DNA of 64,000 bases, taken from positions 17,000-80,999 of the forward strand of contig LDOQ01000168.1 in the NCBI GenBank assembly GCA_001887945.1, in the 5' to 3' direction. Shown here one piece after another: positions 1 through 9,273 of the stretch (positions are counted from its first letter, which is position 1; every line of letters starts with the position of its first letter). The notes under the pieces were generated by a model, which searched no databases, had not been told where the DNA came from, and saw nothing but the letters and a program-made list of their open reading frames with translations. The stretch is from Spraguea lophii (taxonomy: Eukaryota; Microsporidia; Spragueidae). The translations under genes and the position numbers were made by a program.

Positions 1-325
1 AATAAGCACAATAAACTTAATTGGTGAGGATTTGATAATATAACATTAGTTATGCTTTGTATAACTACCCTGTTACTAGATTAAAGTGACGTCTGTTGGT
101 GTAATTGCAATCTTTGTATTTATTTGTGACCCAGTCAATATTATGTCAAGAAAGCGGATAAGAATTTTTAAAAAGCCGAGGTAACGATATGTATTATACT
201 AAAAAGCCTAATGATCTGGTGCATATCCGTAACGGAATTAATTATATAAATTTAAATGTACTTTAGAAACAAAAGATCATAAATTACGGTAGGTTAGGAA
301 ATTTCGATAAATAAATGTTTCAGTA
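1..325 (+). repeat. SINE-like dispersed repeat, copy 1 (head cut off by window edge)
   Basis: The body and tail match the copies near 932-1372, 2775-3225, 8745-9232, 35910-36370 and 55446-55900. Landmarks run in the same order: a segment with 'ttactagatta', then 'taattg.aatc', then 'caatattatg.caagaaag', and a tail ending 'cgataaataaa.gtttca'. The tRNA-like head expected at the 5' end lies before the window or is lost. No protein is encoded. The boundaries are approximate because I aligned by eye. Confidence 0.7.
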
Positions 326-931
326 AAAAATGTATTATCCTTTTTTAACTAGGTTATTTGGTTAAAAAGTTCCTTAGTAGTACATTTTTTTACGATCAAA
401 TATAAAGATTAACAATTTATAAAAGAAAAATAATTATTGCTCAATACTTTTTATTATTATTTATTGTTTTTTTTATTTTTCAAACCTTATTTATATTTAT
501 GAATACCTCGATTAAGAAGGAAACGACCTTTTAAACAGTTAGAATTATAATTAAATAAAACACGAGTAATATATTCTATAAATTTTCTGGAATATTATCA
601 TATATATATTGATTTAACTGTACCACTTGAAGTATTAGAAAAACTCATTAATATTTATTTAATTATTTTTTTATGTTAAAAAGATTTCCTCAAAATATAA
701 TCACATATTATATATGTTATACAGAAATAGAAAAATTCTTTATAAAATTCTATTCCTTTAAAAACAAAAAAAAAATATAAAATAATGTTTTTAAATAAAA
801 TTTAATACATTTTTTCAGTGACTTTTTTAATGCTTCTTTAGTAATATACAAGATTTTATTTGACAATTTTTATTATTATTTTTTGTAATTGAGAATATCC
901 GCTGCTTCCTTTTATATAAATTTATTTTTTT
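326..931. other. Intergenic AT-rich stretch
   Basis: This lies between two convergent copies of the dispersed repeat. I see no open frame with protein-like composition and no RNA gene. Confidence 0.5.
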
Positions 932-1372
932 AAATGAAACTTTTGTTTATCGAAGTTTCCTGAAAGATTGTAGCCTACCGTAGTATATAATATTCGGTTC
1001 CCAAAGTACATTTAAACTTATACCAAATTATTTCGCTATAAATATATCTTGACCTACATTATGCTCCAGATCGTTAAAGTTTTGAATGTAATACATATCA
1101 CTACCTCGGTTTTTTATAAATTCTTAATCTCTTCCTTGACATAATATTGACAGAGTCGCAAATCAATACGGAGATTACAAACTGCATTTGATAGACATTA
1201 CTTTAACCTAGCAGTGATATAGTTATACAAGGCATAGCTAATGTTATGTTATCGAACCCTCATTCCACTACTTTTTCTTCTTTTTGTTTTTGAAATTCTT
1301 CTAGATGAGAGATTCGAATCCATTAGATTTGAAATTTGATTATCATCCCATGAACATTGGAATACTATTATA
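932..1372 (-). repeat. SINE-like dispersed repeat, copy 2, near full length
   Basis: Read on the minus strand, the copy starts with a tRNA-like head. An A-box-like stretch (TATTCCAATGTTCATGG) is followed about 30 bases later by a B box (GATTCGAATCT). Then come the shared body, including 'caatattatgtcaaggaag', and a tail 'cgataaacaaaagtttcat'. A-to-B spacing is like that of tRNA genes. It faces copy 1 tail to tail. The length is about 440 bp. Confidence 0.75.
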
Positions 1373-1649
1373 TAAATTTATAATATTTTTGAATTTCAAT
1401 TAATGGAAATTGTGAATCTCTTTTTTGTCTTTAAAATAAATAAAATAGATATAATTTTTTTATCCGATTTTTTTGATAAGAAAATATATAATTTTCCAAT
1501 TGTATTATAAAGAAACAAAAACAAATATAAACACATCACAACATTACAAGAAATTTATGTTTTAATGATATTTTTTTGATCTAATTAATCAATGTAATTT
1601 TTTATATAAAATGATAATAAATATTTCTATAATTTAATTATCTCTCCAC

Positions 1650-2288
1650 ATGAAAATTATTGGTGTTTTTGTTTTGTTCCTTCCATTCATGTTTTCCGCT
1701 CTTCCCAAGACCGAAAATTATTTCGTAGAAAGAATAAATTTACTCACGACAAATAATTCATTAAATAATTTAATAGAAATAATGATGAATATTTCTTATA
1801 GTGTAGAAAATGATGATTTAAATGATTACGATAAAAATACATTAAAAACAATAAAAGATAAGTTGGCAAACACAATGGCAAATTACGGTCCAGGGGTAAT
1901 TTCTACATTCGGGTCGTTATTGAGAATGGAATACAAAGTTTTTCTTAGTAGCCAAGATCATAACGATTTACGAAAGATTGTAACTTTTCTTTCGGATAAA
2001 CTGTTAAAAAAAGTATCAAATTTTAAAAGTTTGGACTTTGTAAAGGAAGAAGTTAATGTAAAAAATACATTATTAGGATATAGACTATTACATAAGATTA
2101 ATTATATATATGAGAATCTTGAAAATTTAAAAAATAATAAAGTAGTTGAGGTTTATCATAATACAGTATGTTCTTATACTCGGATGCAAAACGCAAATCG
2201 AGCAATGAAGGTATATACATGTATATTTGTTGCATTGATTTCTTTAATATTTGCAGCTATAACAATTAAATACGTTAGAAAAAAATAA
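1650..2288 (+). CDS. Small secreted or membrane protein, unknown function
   Basis: The 212-residue protein begins with a clear signal peptide (residues 1-17, hydrophobic, then ALPKTE). It ends with a transmembrane helix (about 188-208) followed by a short basic tail, RKK. The middle is predicted mostly helical and has no recognised family. The layout is that of a type I surface or endomembrane protein. The start follows CTCCAC. It sits between two copies of the SINE-like repeat (932-1372 and 2775-3225). A spacing of hydrophobics around 'FG.L' and 'LRK' is loosely shared with the protein at 34733-35425, but too weakly to claim a family. Confidence 0.75.
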   Translation: MKIIGVFVLFLPFMFSALPKTENYFVERINLLTTNNSLNNLIEIMMNISYSVENDDLNDYDKNTLKTIKDKLANTMANYGPGVISTFGSLLRMEYKVFLSSQDHNDLRKIVTFLSDKLLKKVSNFKSLDFVKEEVNVKNTLLGYRLLHKINYIYENLENLKNNKVVEVYHNTVCSYTRMQNANRAMKVYTCIFVALISLIFAAITIKYVRKK

Positions 2289-2774
2289 ATTTTGAATTAT
2301 ACTGAAAAATAATATAGTAATTACGTATAATTGTTTTATAATAACCTTTATTTGGATTATTTGTTTATATCTGTTTTTCTTATTCGTATTACTTCTTGTT
2401 AATATTCTTAAAGAAATTTTATTTAGTAATATTTTTTATCGTAGAATATCGGGTTTTACAATTTTATATCAATAATAAAGATTATGATATTTATCTTTTG
2501 AAACATATATATCTATTATTTACTTAGCAAATTCATAATTGCAATGTTTAATTTCAAAAACCGTATTATATTTTAATGTATTAAATTAATTATTTTATTT
2601 ATATGCGGTAAAATGGCGATCGTTCTTTAACTAGAATTACTTAATACATACTTTTAATTATTTCTCAAACAATCCCATTGGTGTAAAGATATTAAAAGTA
2701 ACAGAAGATTCGTACAATTTTCTTTATTATGGATATGATTTGATTTCAACTGAACTCCTAATTCGATTTTTTTC
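2289..2774. other. Intergenic AT-rich stretch
   Basis: I see no gene, RNA or clear repeat here. Confidence 0.5.
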
Positions 2775-3225
2775 GTTCAAATAATACTTTAATTATTATC
2801 AAAGTATCCCATCCAATTGCGGTTCATCATAATTTAAAATTGTTAGTCTCTTGCATGAATAATTTGTACTATTTGGTTTAGTTATATATATACACATTAA
2901 CTTTATTTTATTATCCAGAAAAGGATGTGTGTACAATGCGATCATCACCATATCATATTTATACAGTTGTAACTTCCTTCTTAATATAATATTTGGTGAG
3001 CCACTAATCAATGCAGATATTATAATTACATTGGATAAGGATTATTCCAATGTCCAGCATACAAAGCATAGATAAACTTACGCTGTAAAATCACCACATA
3101 TTCAATTCTCTTTTACCCTTTTATTTTTTTGTTTTAAAATTTTTTATGGATGAAAGATTCGAGCTTCGCCAAATTTAAATTTAGTTCTTACTCGCACAAT
3201 TATCGATTTAAGCAGGCCTATTGTC
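2775..3225 (-). repeat. SINE-like dispersed repeat, copy 3, near full length
   Basis: On the minus strand the head carries a B-box-like GCTCGAATCTT near 3152-3162. The body has 'caccaaatattatattaagaa'. The tail has 'caattgg' followed by 'actttgataataattaaagt', which pairs with the tail of the copy at 55446-55900. A 70-codon open frame inside it (2799-3011) is a by-product of the repeat and not a gene. Confidence 0.7.
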
Positions 3226-3378
3226 TAAATAATAATTATTTATTTGTATTTGAAATTACATTATATTTTATTGTGTTTGTCCTTTTTTCAAAAATTCTTT
3301 AACTAAATTTCTGTCCTGTAATTAAAATCATAAAGAGTGTACATACATTTTATTTTAAATATATTTTTATAAGAAAAT

Positions 3379-4299
3379 TTATTTTTTTATAATCTTTGCA
3401 ACAAAGAATCCATCCATATTATGCACATGGGGATATATTCTCCTGCACTTCTTTATCGACGGATGAAAATGTAATCCTCTATAATCCGTTATTCCATCCT
3501 TTCCTATATTCACCGGTATATCCACTATTTTCGCATCTTTTCTTGTTCTTAACAAATAATCTACCACCCACTCATTTTCTTCAACCAAGACCGAACATGT
3601 TGAATACACCAATATTCCATTTCTATTAAGTTTATCAAATCCCGATAAAATTAATTTTCTTTGTAATTCTACTAAACGATTAAATTCAATTTTTTGTAAA
3701 TTTTTAACATTTTTATCTTTGGATATAGTACCAGTTCCTGAACATGGTGCATCTAATAACACTCTATCCACTTTTTTAATTTCCAATTTTAATGCATCTT
3801 CTTGTGTTACTATACAATTAGTAACTCCCATTCTTTGAATATTGTTTGCTAATGCAGGTATTCTAAGCTTATTAATCTCATTAGCATATATTGTACCTGT
3901 ATTATTCATTAATTCTGCAATATATGTTGTTTTACCTCCTGGAGAAGCACACATATCCAAAATATCCAAATTTTCTTTAACATCCAAACTCAATACGGGT
4001 AAAAGTGATGAAGCACCCTGAATAAAATAATACCCAGCTAAATATTCTGGTGTTGCACCCACTGGTACTTCTGATTTGTATATAATCAATGCACTATCAT
4101 TCCATTCCAAACCATCCACATCCATTCCTCTCCCAATAAGAAGTTTAGATAATTCTTTTCTCTTTATAAGCCTAGAATTACAACGTATTACCAAAGGTCT
4201 GGATTTTTCACTCTCCTCCAAAAATGCATCCAATTCGTCTTTATTAAATAATTCAGATAATTTTTCTCTAAAAAAATTACTATAAGATGATTCTAACAT
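3379..4299 (-). CDS. NOP2: 25S rRNA m5C methyltransferase, NOP2/NSUN family
   Basis: The 306-residue enzyme would transfer a methyl group from S-adenosylmethionine to a cytosine of large-subunit rRNA in the nucleolus during 60S assembly. Motifs seen in order are YYFIQGASSLLP (90-101), the SAM-binding DMCASPGGKT (115-124), motif IV DAPCSGTG (183-190) with Cys186, and motif VI STCS (233-236) with the catalytic Cys235. Both cysteines of the two-cysteine mechanism are present. Yeast Nop2 has long N- and C-terminal extensions that are missing here, so this is essentially a bare catalytic core. The tightly conserved GASS and DAPCSGTG segments favour Nop2 over other NSUN members. The start is preceded by CACCGC rather than CCC. 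Confidence 0.9.
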   Translation of the reverse strand: MLESSYSNFFREKLSELFNKDELDAFLEESEKSRPLVIRCNSRLIKRKELSKLLIGRGMDVDGLEWNDSALIIYKSEVPVGATPEYLAGYYFIQGASSLLPVLSLDVKENLDILDMCASPGGKTTYIAELMNNTGTIYANEINKLRIPALANNIQRMGVTNCIVTQEDALKLEIKKVDRVLLDAPCSGTGTISKDKNVKNLQKIEFNRLVELQRKLILSGFDKLNRNGILVYSTCSVLVEENEWVVDYLLRTRKDAKIVDIPVNIGKDGITDYRGLHFHPSIKKCRRIYPHVHNMDGFFVAKIIKK

Positions 4300-4620
4300 G
4301 TAGCGGTGAAAAAATATTTTTATTAAAAAAATAATGTAAAATAAAATACAAATAAAAAAATATAAATAGAAAATATTATATTATCATAATTTCTTTCTTA
4401 ATAATATTTTTAGTTTAAAAAATAAGTATATTGATTTATTATTAATATTTTCTATTTTTATTTTTTTAAATCTGCAATAAAACAATAAATATAATATCAG
4501 AATTTTCCTAACAACATCATATTTTTATTTTAATACTGAGTTTATTATATATTTTTATAAAATAAAATTACAATAATAAAATATAGTTTAAATAAAAATA
4601 AATATTACATATGCCATTAG

Positions 4621-4704
4621 CCAAAAGAGAGTATTGTTTTTGATATAAAATAATCAGTCTATAATAACACACCATCTCATAAAAGAGAATGTTATTTTTG
4701 ATTA
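4621..4704 (+). repeat. Two-copy direct repeat in intergenic DNA
   Basis: The segment 'aaaagagagtattgtttttga' near 4623 recurs as 'aaaagagaatgttatttttga' near 4680. The surrounding 4300-5104 interval holds no gene. Its other feature is a fragment of the dispersed repeat at 4925-5040. Confidence 0.5.
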
Positions 4705-4924
4705 ATTTTTGAGATCACAGAATAGATAAAATTAAATAAATACTCTCAACTTATAACAATAATTAAAATAAACGTTATTATGGAATATTGGTGATATTAC
4801 ATTTTTATTGAGAATACCAATGATATTTAATATATCAAAGCAAATATATCTTTATTAAACATAAGAAAATATATATTTTGAATATATATCTCGCTATTGT
4901 ATAAAAATATTAATATATTTCAAA

Positions 4925-5040
4925 CACATAAGATAAGATTAATGCATATATGTAACAAAACCAATTAATATAAATTATTTAAGAAACCAATTATATTCTT
5001 ACATTAATATTTTACAATCAAAATACTTTATCGATATATA
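4925..5040 (+). repeat. SINE-like dispersed repeat, tail fragment (copy 4)
   Basis: The stretch 'cataagataagattaatg' followed by 'catatatgtaacaaaacca' matches the corresponding part of the copy at 35910-36370, with 'ttaatacaa'-like and 'aggaacca'-like sequence after it. Head and body are missing. It lies just upstream of the Rrp36-like gene. Confidence 0.55.
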
Positions 5041-5104
5041 AAATATTATTACTAATAAATATATAATTTTATTTTTTACTAATAACATTTTCCTACCCCT
5101 CTCT

Positions 5105-5329
5105 ATGTCAAATAAAGAAAAGAAATCAAAAATAGAAATAATAGAAGATCCTAGATTTCATGCGAAATGTAATTATACTAAACATTATAAAGATTATGGA
5201 TTTTTATATCCTAAAGAAGTTACACAAAAATTAAAAGAAAGATTTATAAGAAGAAGTAAAGAAGATAAAAAAGTGAAAAAAGGAAAGAAAAGATTTTATG
5301 TAAAAAAGAAACCTATTGTTAAAGAATGA
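5105..5329 (+). CDS. Minimal Rrp36-like ribosome biogenesis protein
   Basis: The protein is 74 residues long and very basic. The N-terminal part has a DPRF motif (residues 16-19) followed about 15 residues later by Y.FL, as in Rrp36, where DPRFD and a YxFL segment are the most conserved points. The end has a KGKKRFYVKK-like basic stretch (about 59-68), like the Rrp36 C-terminus. Rrp36 acts with the SSU processome in early 18S rRNA cleavage. Yeast and human Rrp36 are three to four times longer, so this would be an extreme reduction. CCCC lies 6 bases upstream of the ATG and supports a real gene. The alternative is another small nucleolar basic protein. Confidence 0.5.
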   Translation: MSNKEKKSKIEIIEDPRFHAKCNYTKHYKDYGFLYPKEVTQKLKERFIRRSKEDKKVKKGKKRFYVKKKPIVKE

Positions 5330-5831
5330 ATAAATATTTTTTATAACAATTAACAAAGAATAATAAATATTTTTTATAAAATAAATATATTTATTATATT
5401 ATATTTGTATTATATTTATTATTGTAATTATATTTTATAATGATATATATTATATTTATTTTCTTCTTCTTTATATCCTATAAAGAAATATTATCAACTA
5501 TTTTATATAAGAATATAAATATATTATATTGTATGATATTATATATTTATATTCTTATATTTAGTTTATTACAATATACCATTATAGTATATAATAGTTA
5601 TCCACGGTTTATTAAATATATCATTGTTATATATAATATAATAATTTACTAAAATATATCATTGTTATATATAATAATATAATACTCATATAATAATCTA
5701 TTAAAAATATAACAATAATATTTTAGAATGGTATTATGCATAAAAGGGAGGGTATTTTTTGTTTTTTTTATTTATTTCTTATGGATGAGTATACACTTTA
5801 TTTTTTTAGAAAAAAAATAAAACCCATCGTT
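5330..5831. other. Intergenic AT-rich stretch
   Basis: It contains near-simple TA-rich sequence with 'ataatatattt' variants. I reject the short frames seen here because their composition just follows the base composition. Confidence 0.5.
5823..5825 (+). promoter_or_regulatory. CCC start-proximal motif deciding the start at 5832
   Basis: CCC lies 6 bases before the ATG at 5832. An in-frame ATG at 5736 would add a 32-residue leader with no CCC in front of it. The same CCC signal precedes most genes in this window. Confidence 0.55.
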
Positions 5832-8402
5832 ATGAATTTAGATAAAAATATAAAACAAAATAATATACTGTCAGATGAATATATAGAAAAAAATAATAAT
5901 GATGATAATTTGGATATAATAGAAAATATAAAAATATATCAAGAAGATATGGAAATAGAAGGAAATGGTGATAATGAAATTAATAATGAGGATATAAATA
6001 ACAATATAGATAATGTGCATATGAATAATAATATAAATAATAATGTGGATAATAAAATTATAAATAAAAATATTATTAGCATAGATAGTGAAACAGAAAA
6101 GAAATGTGGAGATGGAACAATATATGAGGGAGAATATGGTACTAAAATAGATGGAATGGATAAGGTTTGTTATGATTCGGGAATATCTGGAGAAAAAAAA
6201 GAGTTAGTCAATGAAAAAACAGTGGTAAAATTTTATCTTACAAATATGGATAAGAATAATTCTAACAAAACAAAGAATGTTAATCTTGGTGTGGATTATA
6301 CTAATAATTCAGAATTTAATGATGCTAATGTGTATAATATAGATAATGGTGTTTCTACAGGACAGGATAAAACTAATAATATTATTACTGAAATAAACAA
6401 AGATGATATTATTCAAAAAGAAAAAGATTCAGAGCATATAAGGAAAGATAATGAAGATAATAAAAATTATGTATCTTTAAATGATGAGAAAGAATCTAAT
6501 ATTTCAAATTCAACGAATAATTCATTTTTCAAAAAAGACCAAACTTATGGTTTGTTAGGTGATAATGATACAAAATGTTTTAAATATAAGAATATGAATA
6601 TAAAACCAATAGTGGCAGCTAACATAAAAAAAGATATAATGAAAAATAATATAAAAAATTCTACTTCCGAGCTTTTTAAATTTAAAGATCCAGATTCGAC
6701 AATTACACCAATAAAAAATATAGATCGTTCAATTATAGAGGAAGATAATAAAAGGGTCAAAATTTCTGATAAAGAAGATAAAAAGGTGATAAATGAAATA
6801 AATATATCAAATCAGAAAGATAATATGATTAAACATGGTGAATTTGATAATAATTTTACAGTAAAAAATAAAGAAATAGAGAAAATAGATATCATAGAAA
6901 AAGAAACAAAGAACAATGAAATTGTGGAAACAAAAATGCATGAAACAGAAATAGATAACTATGAGGAACAACCAGGTATTGTTAACGGTAATATAAACCT
7001 ACAAGAAACAAATTTTATAGATAAAACAACTGAGAAGAATCTGAATGGTGAAAATTCTATAAAAAATATAGAATCTTTGATGCCCATAGAAAATGGTTCA
7101 GAGATAGAAATTATTAAAAACGAACAAAAGAAAAATTCTTTACTTTGTGAAAATAAAACAATTTTAAAAAACTTAAAAAATATTAAAGAAGAAATAAATA
7201 AAAGTATAAACATAGTCGAAAACGAGATAGAGAGGATATCAGAAAATGTGGTAATGGTAAATCCTAATGATATTTTTAATGATGAAGGAAATATTTCATG
7301 TATAAATACACCAATACTAGAATGTGAGAGTAGTTTTACTAATAAAATAATAGAAGATATCGTTTTAGAGAAAAATGATATTGTGATAGATAAAATAGAT
7401 ATGAATATTTTAAATATTGTAAGAAATAAATCCATAAAACAAAATACAATAGAGCATAATACAAAAATGAAAGAATATTTTAAAAATTTAAGAGAAAATA
7501 AATATCTAAAAGAATATATGGTAGATATTGGTATTAAATATCCTGATGAATATCTTAGAAATTCTTTGGAAAGATGTAGAAGTTTAGGATTAAAAAATAG
7601 AGCAGAATATATTGATGGACCTATTTTTGCAAGAAAAAAATATACGCGGATAGAAAATATTTTAGATGATTTCACAGAAGAAGAATCAAAAATTTTTAAT
7701 GAGAAATTTCATTATGATTTTAAAGAGATAAGTAAAATAGTTAAAAGACCTATGAGTGCCTGCATAATACATTATTATCAAAATTATAGAGAAAGAAAAA
7801 AGACAGGAAGAATATCCGACACGGATTTAAAATTACTGATAGAATCCAGATGGTCAGAAAGTGAACTTAACACATTTAAACACTTTTCTAAATATTATAA
7901 AAAAGAATATAAACTTTACAAAGAATTATTCCCAAGCAAAACAGAAAATGAACTTAAAATGGTGGAAAGATACGTAGAGAAATTTATGAATAAACCAGAT
8001 AAAATTATTTTAGAAAATTCAGAAGGAAGAAAAGTAGAATCAGTGGTTAAAAAGGTTAATAAAAGAAATAAATCAGTAGGTAATAAATTAAAGAAAAAAG
8101 TTTTGGAATCCTGGAATATAAATGAAAGACAACTTTTTGCTATTTATTACCCTTTTGTCGGTAGAAATTGGCTTATGCTTAGCTCCTACATAGAATCCAA
8201 AAAACCCGCAGACGTAAGAACCTATCACAGAGTATATTTTAAATATCTTAGTAAAAATGAACAAAAGTTAGAAGCATCATTACAGTATATAAAAAGAGAC
8301 ACATATTCTATGCCCAATACACCCAAGATTAGATATGATGATATACACAGTACTAGCTGTGGTGTTCTATTTGCAAAAGAAAGAGACAACGATCAATTAT
8401 AA
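5832..8402 (+). CDS. SANT/Myb-domain chromatin protein, Snt1/NCoR-like
   Basis: The protein is 856 residues from the preferred start. The first 550 or so residues are low-complexity, rich in Asn, Asp, Glu and Lys. The conserved part is C-terminal and holds three SANT/Myb-like units. The first (about 635-680) has TEEESKIF, then FKEISKIV, ending in HYYQNYR. The second (about 720-760) begins with SRWSESELNTF. The third (about 790-835) begins with ESWNINERQLF and has GRNWLMLSSYI. The HYYQNYR ending resembles the FYY.K end of the SANT domains of Snt1/NCoR, which scaffold Set3/HDAC3-type deacetylase complexes. Three units instead of two is unusual. Alternatives are another SANT corepressor or a Myb-like DNA-binding protein. 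Confidence 0.6.
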   Translation: MNLDKNIKQNNILSDEYIEKNNNDDNLDIIENIKIYQEDMEIEGNGDNEINNEDINNNIDNVHMNNNINNNVDNKIINKNIISIDSETEKKCGDGTIYEGEYGTKIDGMDKVCYDSGISGEKKELVNEKTVVKFYLTNMDKNNSNKTKNVNLGVDYTNNSEFNDANVYNIDNGVSTGQDKTNNIITEINKDDIIQKEKDSEHIRKDNEDNKNYVSLNDEKESNISNSTNNSFFKKDQTYGLLGDNDTKCFKYKNMNIKPIVAANIKKDIMKNNIKNSTSELFKFKDPDSTITPIKNIDRSIIEEDNKRVKISDKEDKKVINEINISNQKDNMIKHGEFDNNFTVKNKEIEKIDIIEKETKNNEIVETKMHETEIDNYEEQPGIVNGNINLQETNFIDKTTEKNLNGENSIKNIESLMPIENGSEIEIIKNEQKKNSLLCENKTILKNLKNIKEEINKSINIVENEIERISENVVMVNPNDIFNDEGNISCINTPILECESSFTNKIIEDIVLEKNDIVIDKIDMNILNIVRNKSIKQNTIEHNTKMKEYFKNLRENKYLKEYMVDIGIKYPDEYLRNSLERCRSLGLKNRAEYIDGPIFARKKYTRIENILDDFTEEESKIFNEKFHYDFKEISKIVKRPMSACIIHYYQNYRERKKTGRISDTDLKLLIESRWSESELNTFKHFSKYYKKEYKLYKELFPSKTENELKMVERYVEKFMNKPDKIILENSEGRKVESVVKKVNKRNKSVGNKLKKKVLESWNINERQLFAIYYPFVGRNWLMLSSYIESKKPADVRTYHRVYFKYLSKNEQKLEASLQYIKRDTYSMPNTPKIRYDDIHSTSCGVLFAKERDNDQL

Positions 8403-8744
8403 AATTCAAATAATTCTACAATAATATTTTATGGTAATATCATTGTAGAAATTAATACATCAGCTAAAAATATTGTAGTGTAAATTCTCGTTTAAAATGG
8501 TTTTGTTAAACATATTTTTATTTTTATAGATTTTTATATGTAAACTAAATGATAAAAATTATTATTGTAATATTTCTGTTATGTTTAGTAATCTAATTAA
8601 ATATTTTTTTATGTAAATATATTATAAATGCAAATGTTTTAATTTATTTTAATTATAAATATAATTAGCATAGATAATTTTTTTCTTTATTATGCATGCA
8701 CATTTTTTAATAATACTTTTAATTACAGTTAAAATATTTTAATC
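8403..8744. other. Intergenic AT-rich stretch
   Basis: I see nothing beyond a short inverted sequence 'acaataatatt...aatatcattgt' just after the stop codon, which may be a 3' end signal of the upstream gene. Confidence 0.4.
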
Positions 8745-9232
8745 AATTATACTCTACAGCATTAGTTCGTTAAAGTATGTAATCTATTTTTACTAATTGG
8801 ATTCGCACATATATGTATTAATTTATTTTATGTTTCTGAGTGATATGAATTTATAATAATATATTAGCATATTATTAATATTATCAGTATTGTTCTACAT
8901 TCAATTATAATAATCATGATTATATATTTTGTGCATGGTATAATCATTATTTTATTATCTTTAACGAAATTCACAACTTCTTTCTTGGCATAATATTGGC
9001 CGTATCAGAGACCAATCCAGAATTACAACCACATCGAATAAACACTACTTTAATCTTGTAATAGAGCCATCGTACAAGTCACAGTTAAGGTTACGCTATC
9101 GAATTCCTAGTCCATTACTTTTTCTTTATATTTTTTATCGTTTATTATTTTTTTGATTTGAAAGTCTTCTGGATGAGAGATTTGAATCGTCAAGCATGGA
9201 ATTTAGTTACTCCATGACCATTGGACTAAACA
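8745..9232 (-). repeat. SINE-like dispersed repeat, copy 5, with internal AT insertion
   Basis: On the minus strand the head has the best A box in the window, TAGTCCAATGG (9218-9228). It fits TRGYNNARYGG. The B box GATTCAAATCT lies about 30 bases later. The body has 'ggccaatattatgccaag'. The tail part (8745-8810) is separated from the body by about 100 bp of extra AT-rich DNA. The head ends about 42 bp from the histidyl-tRNA synthetase start codon, on the opposite strand. Confidence 0.7.
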
Positions 9233-9273
9233 GCTTCTAATTTTTTTTAAAAAATATAATCTTATCCCCTATT

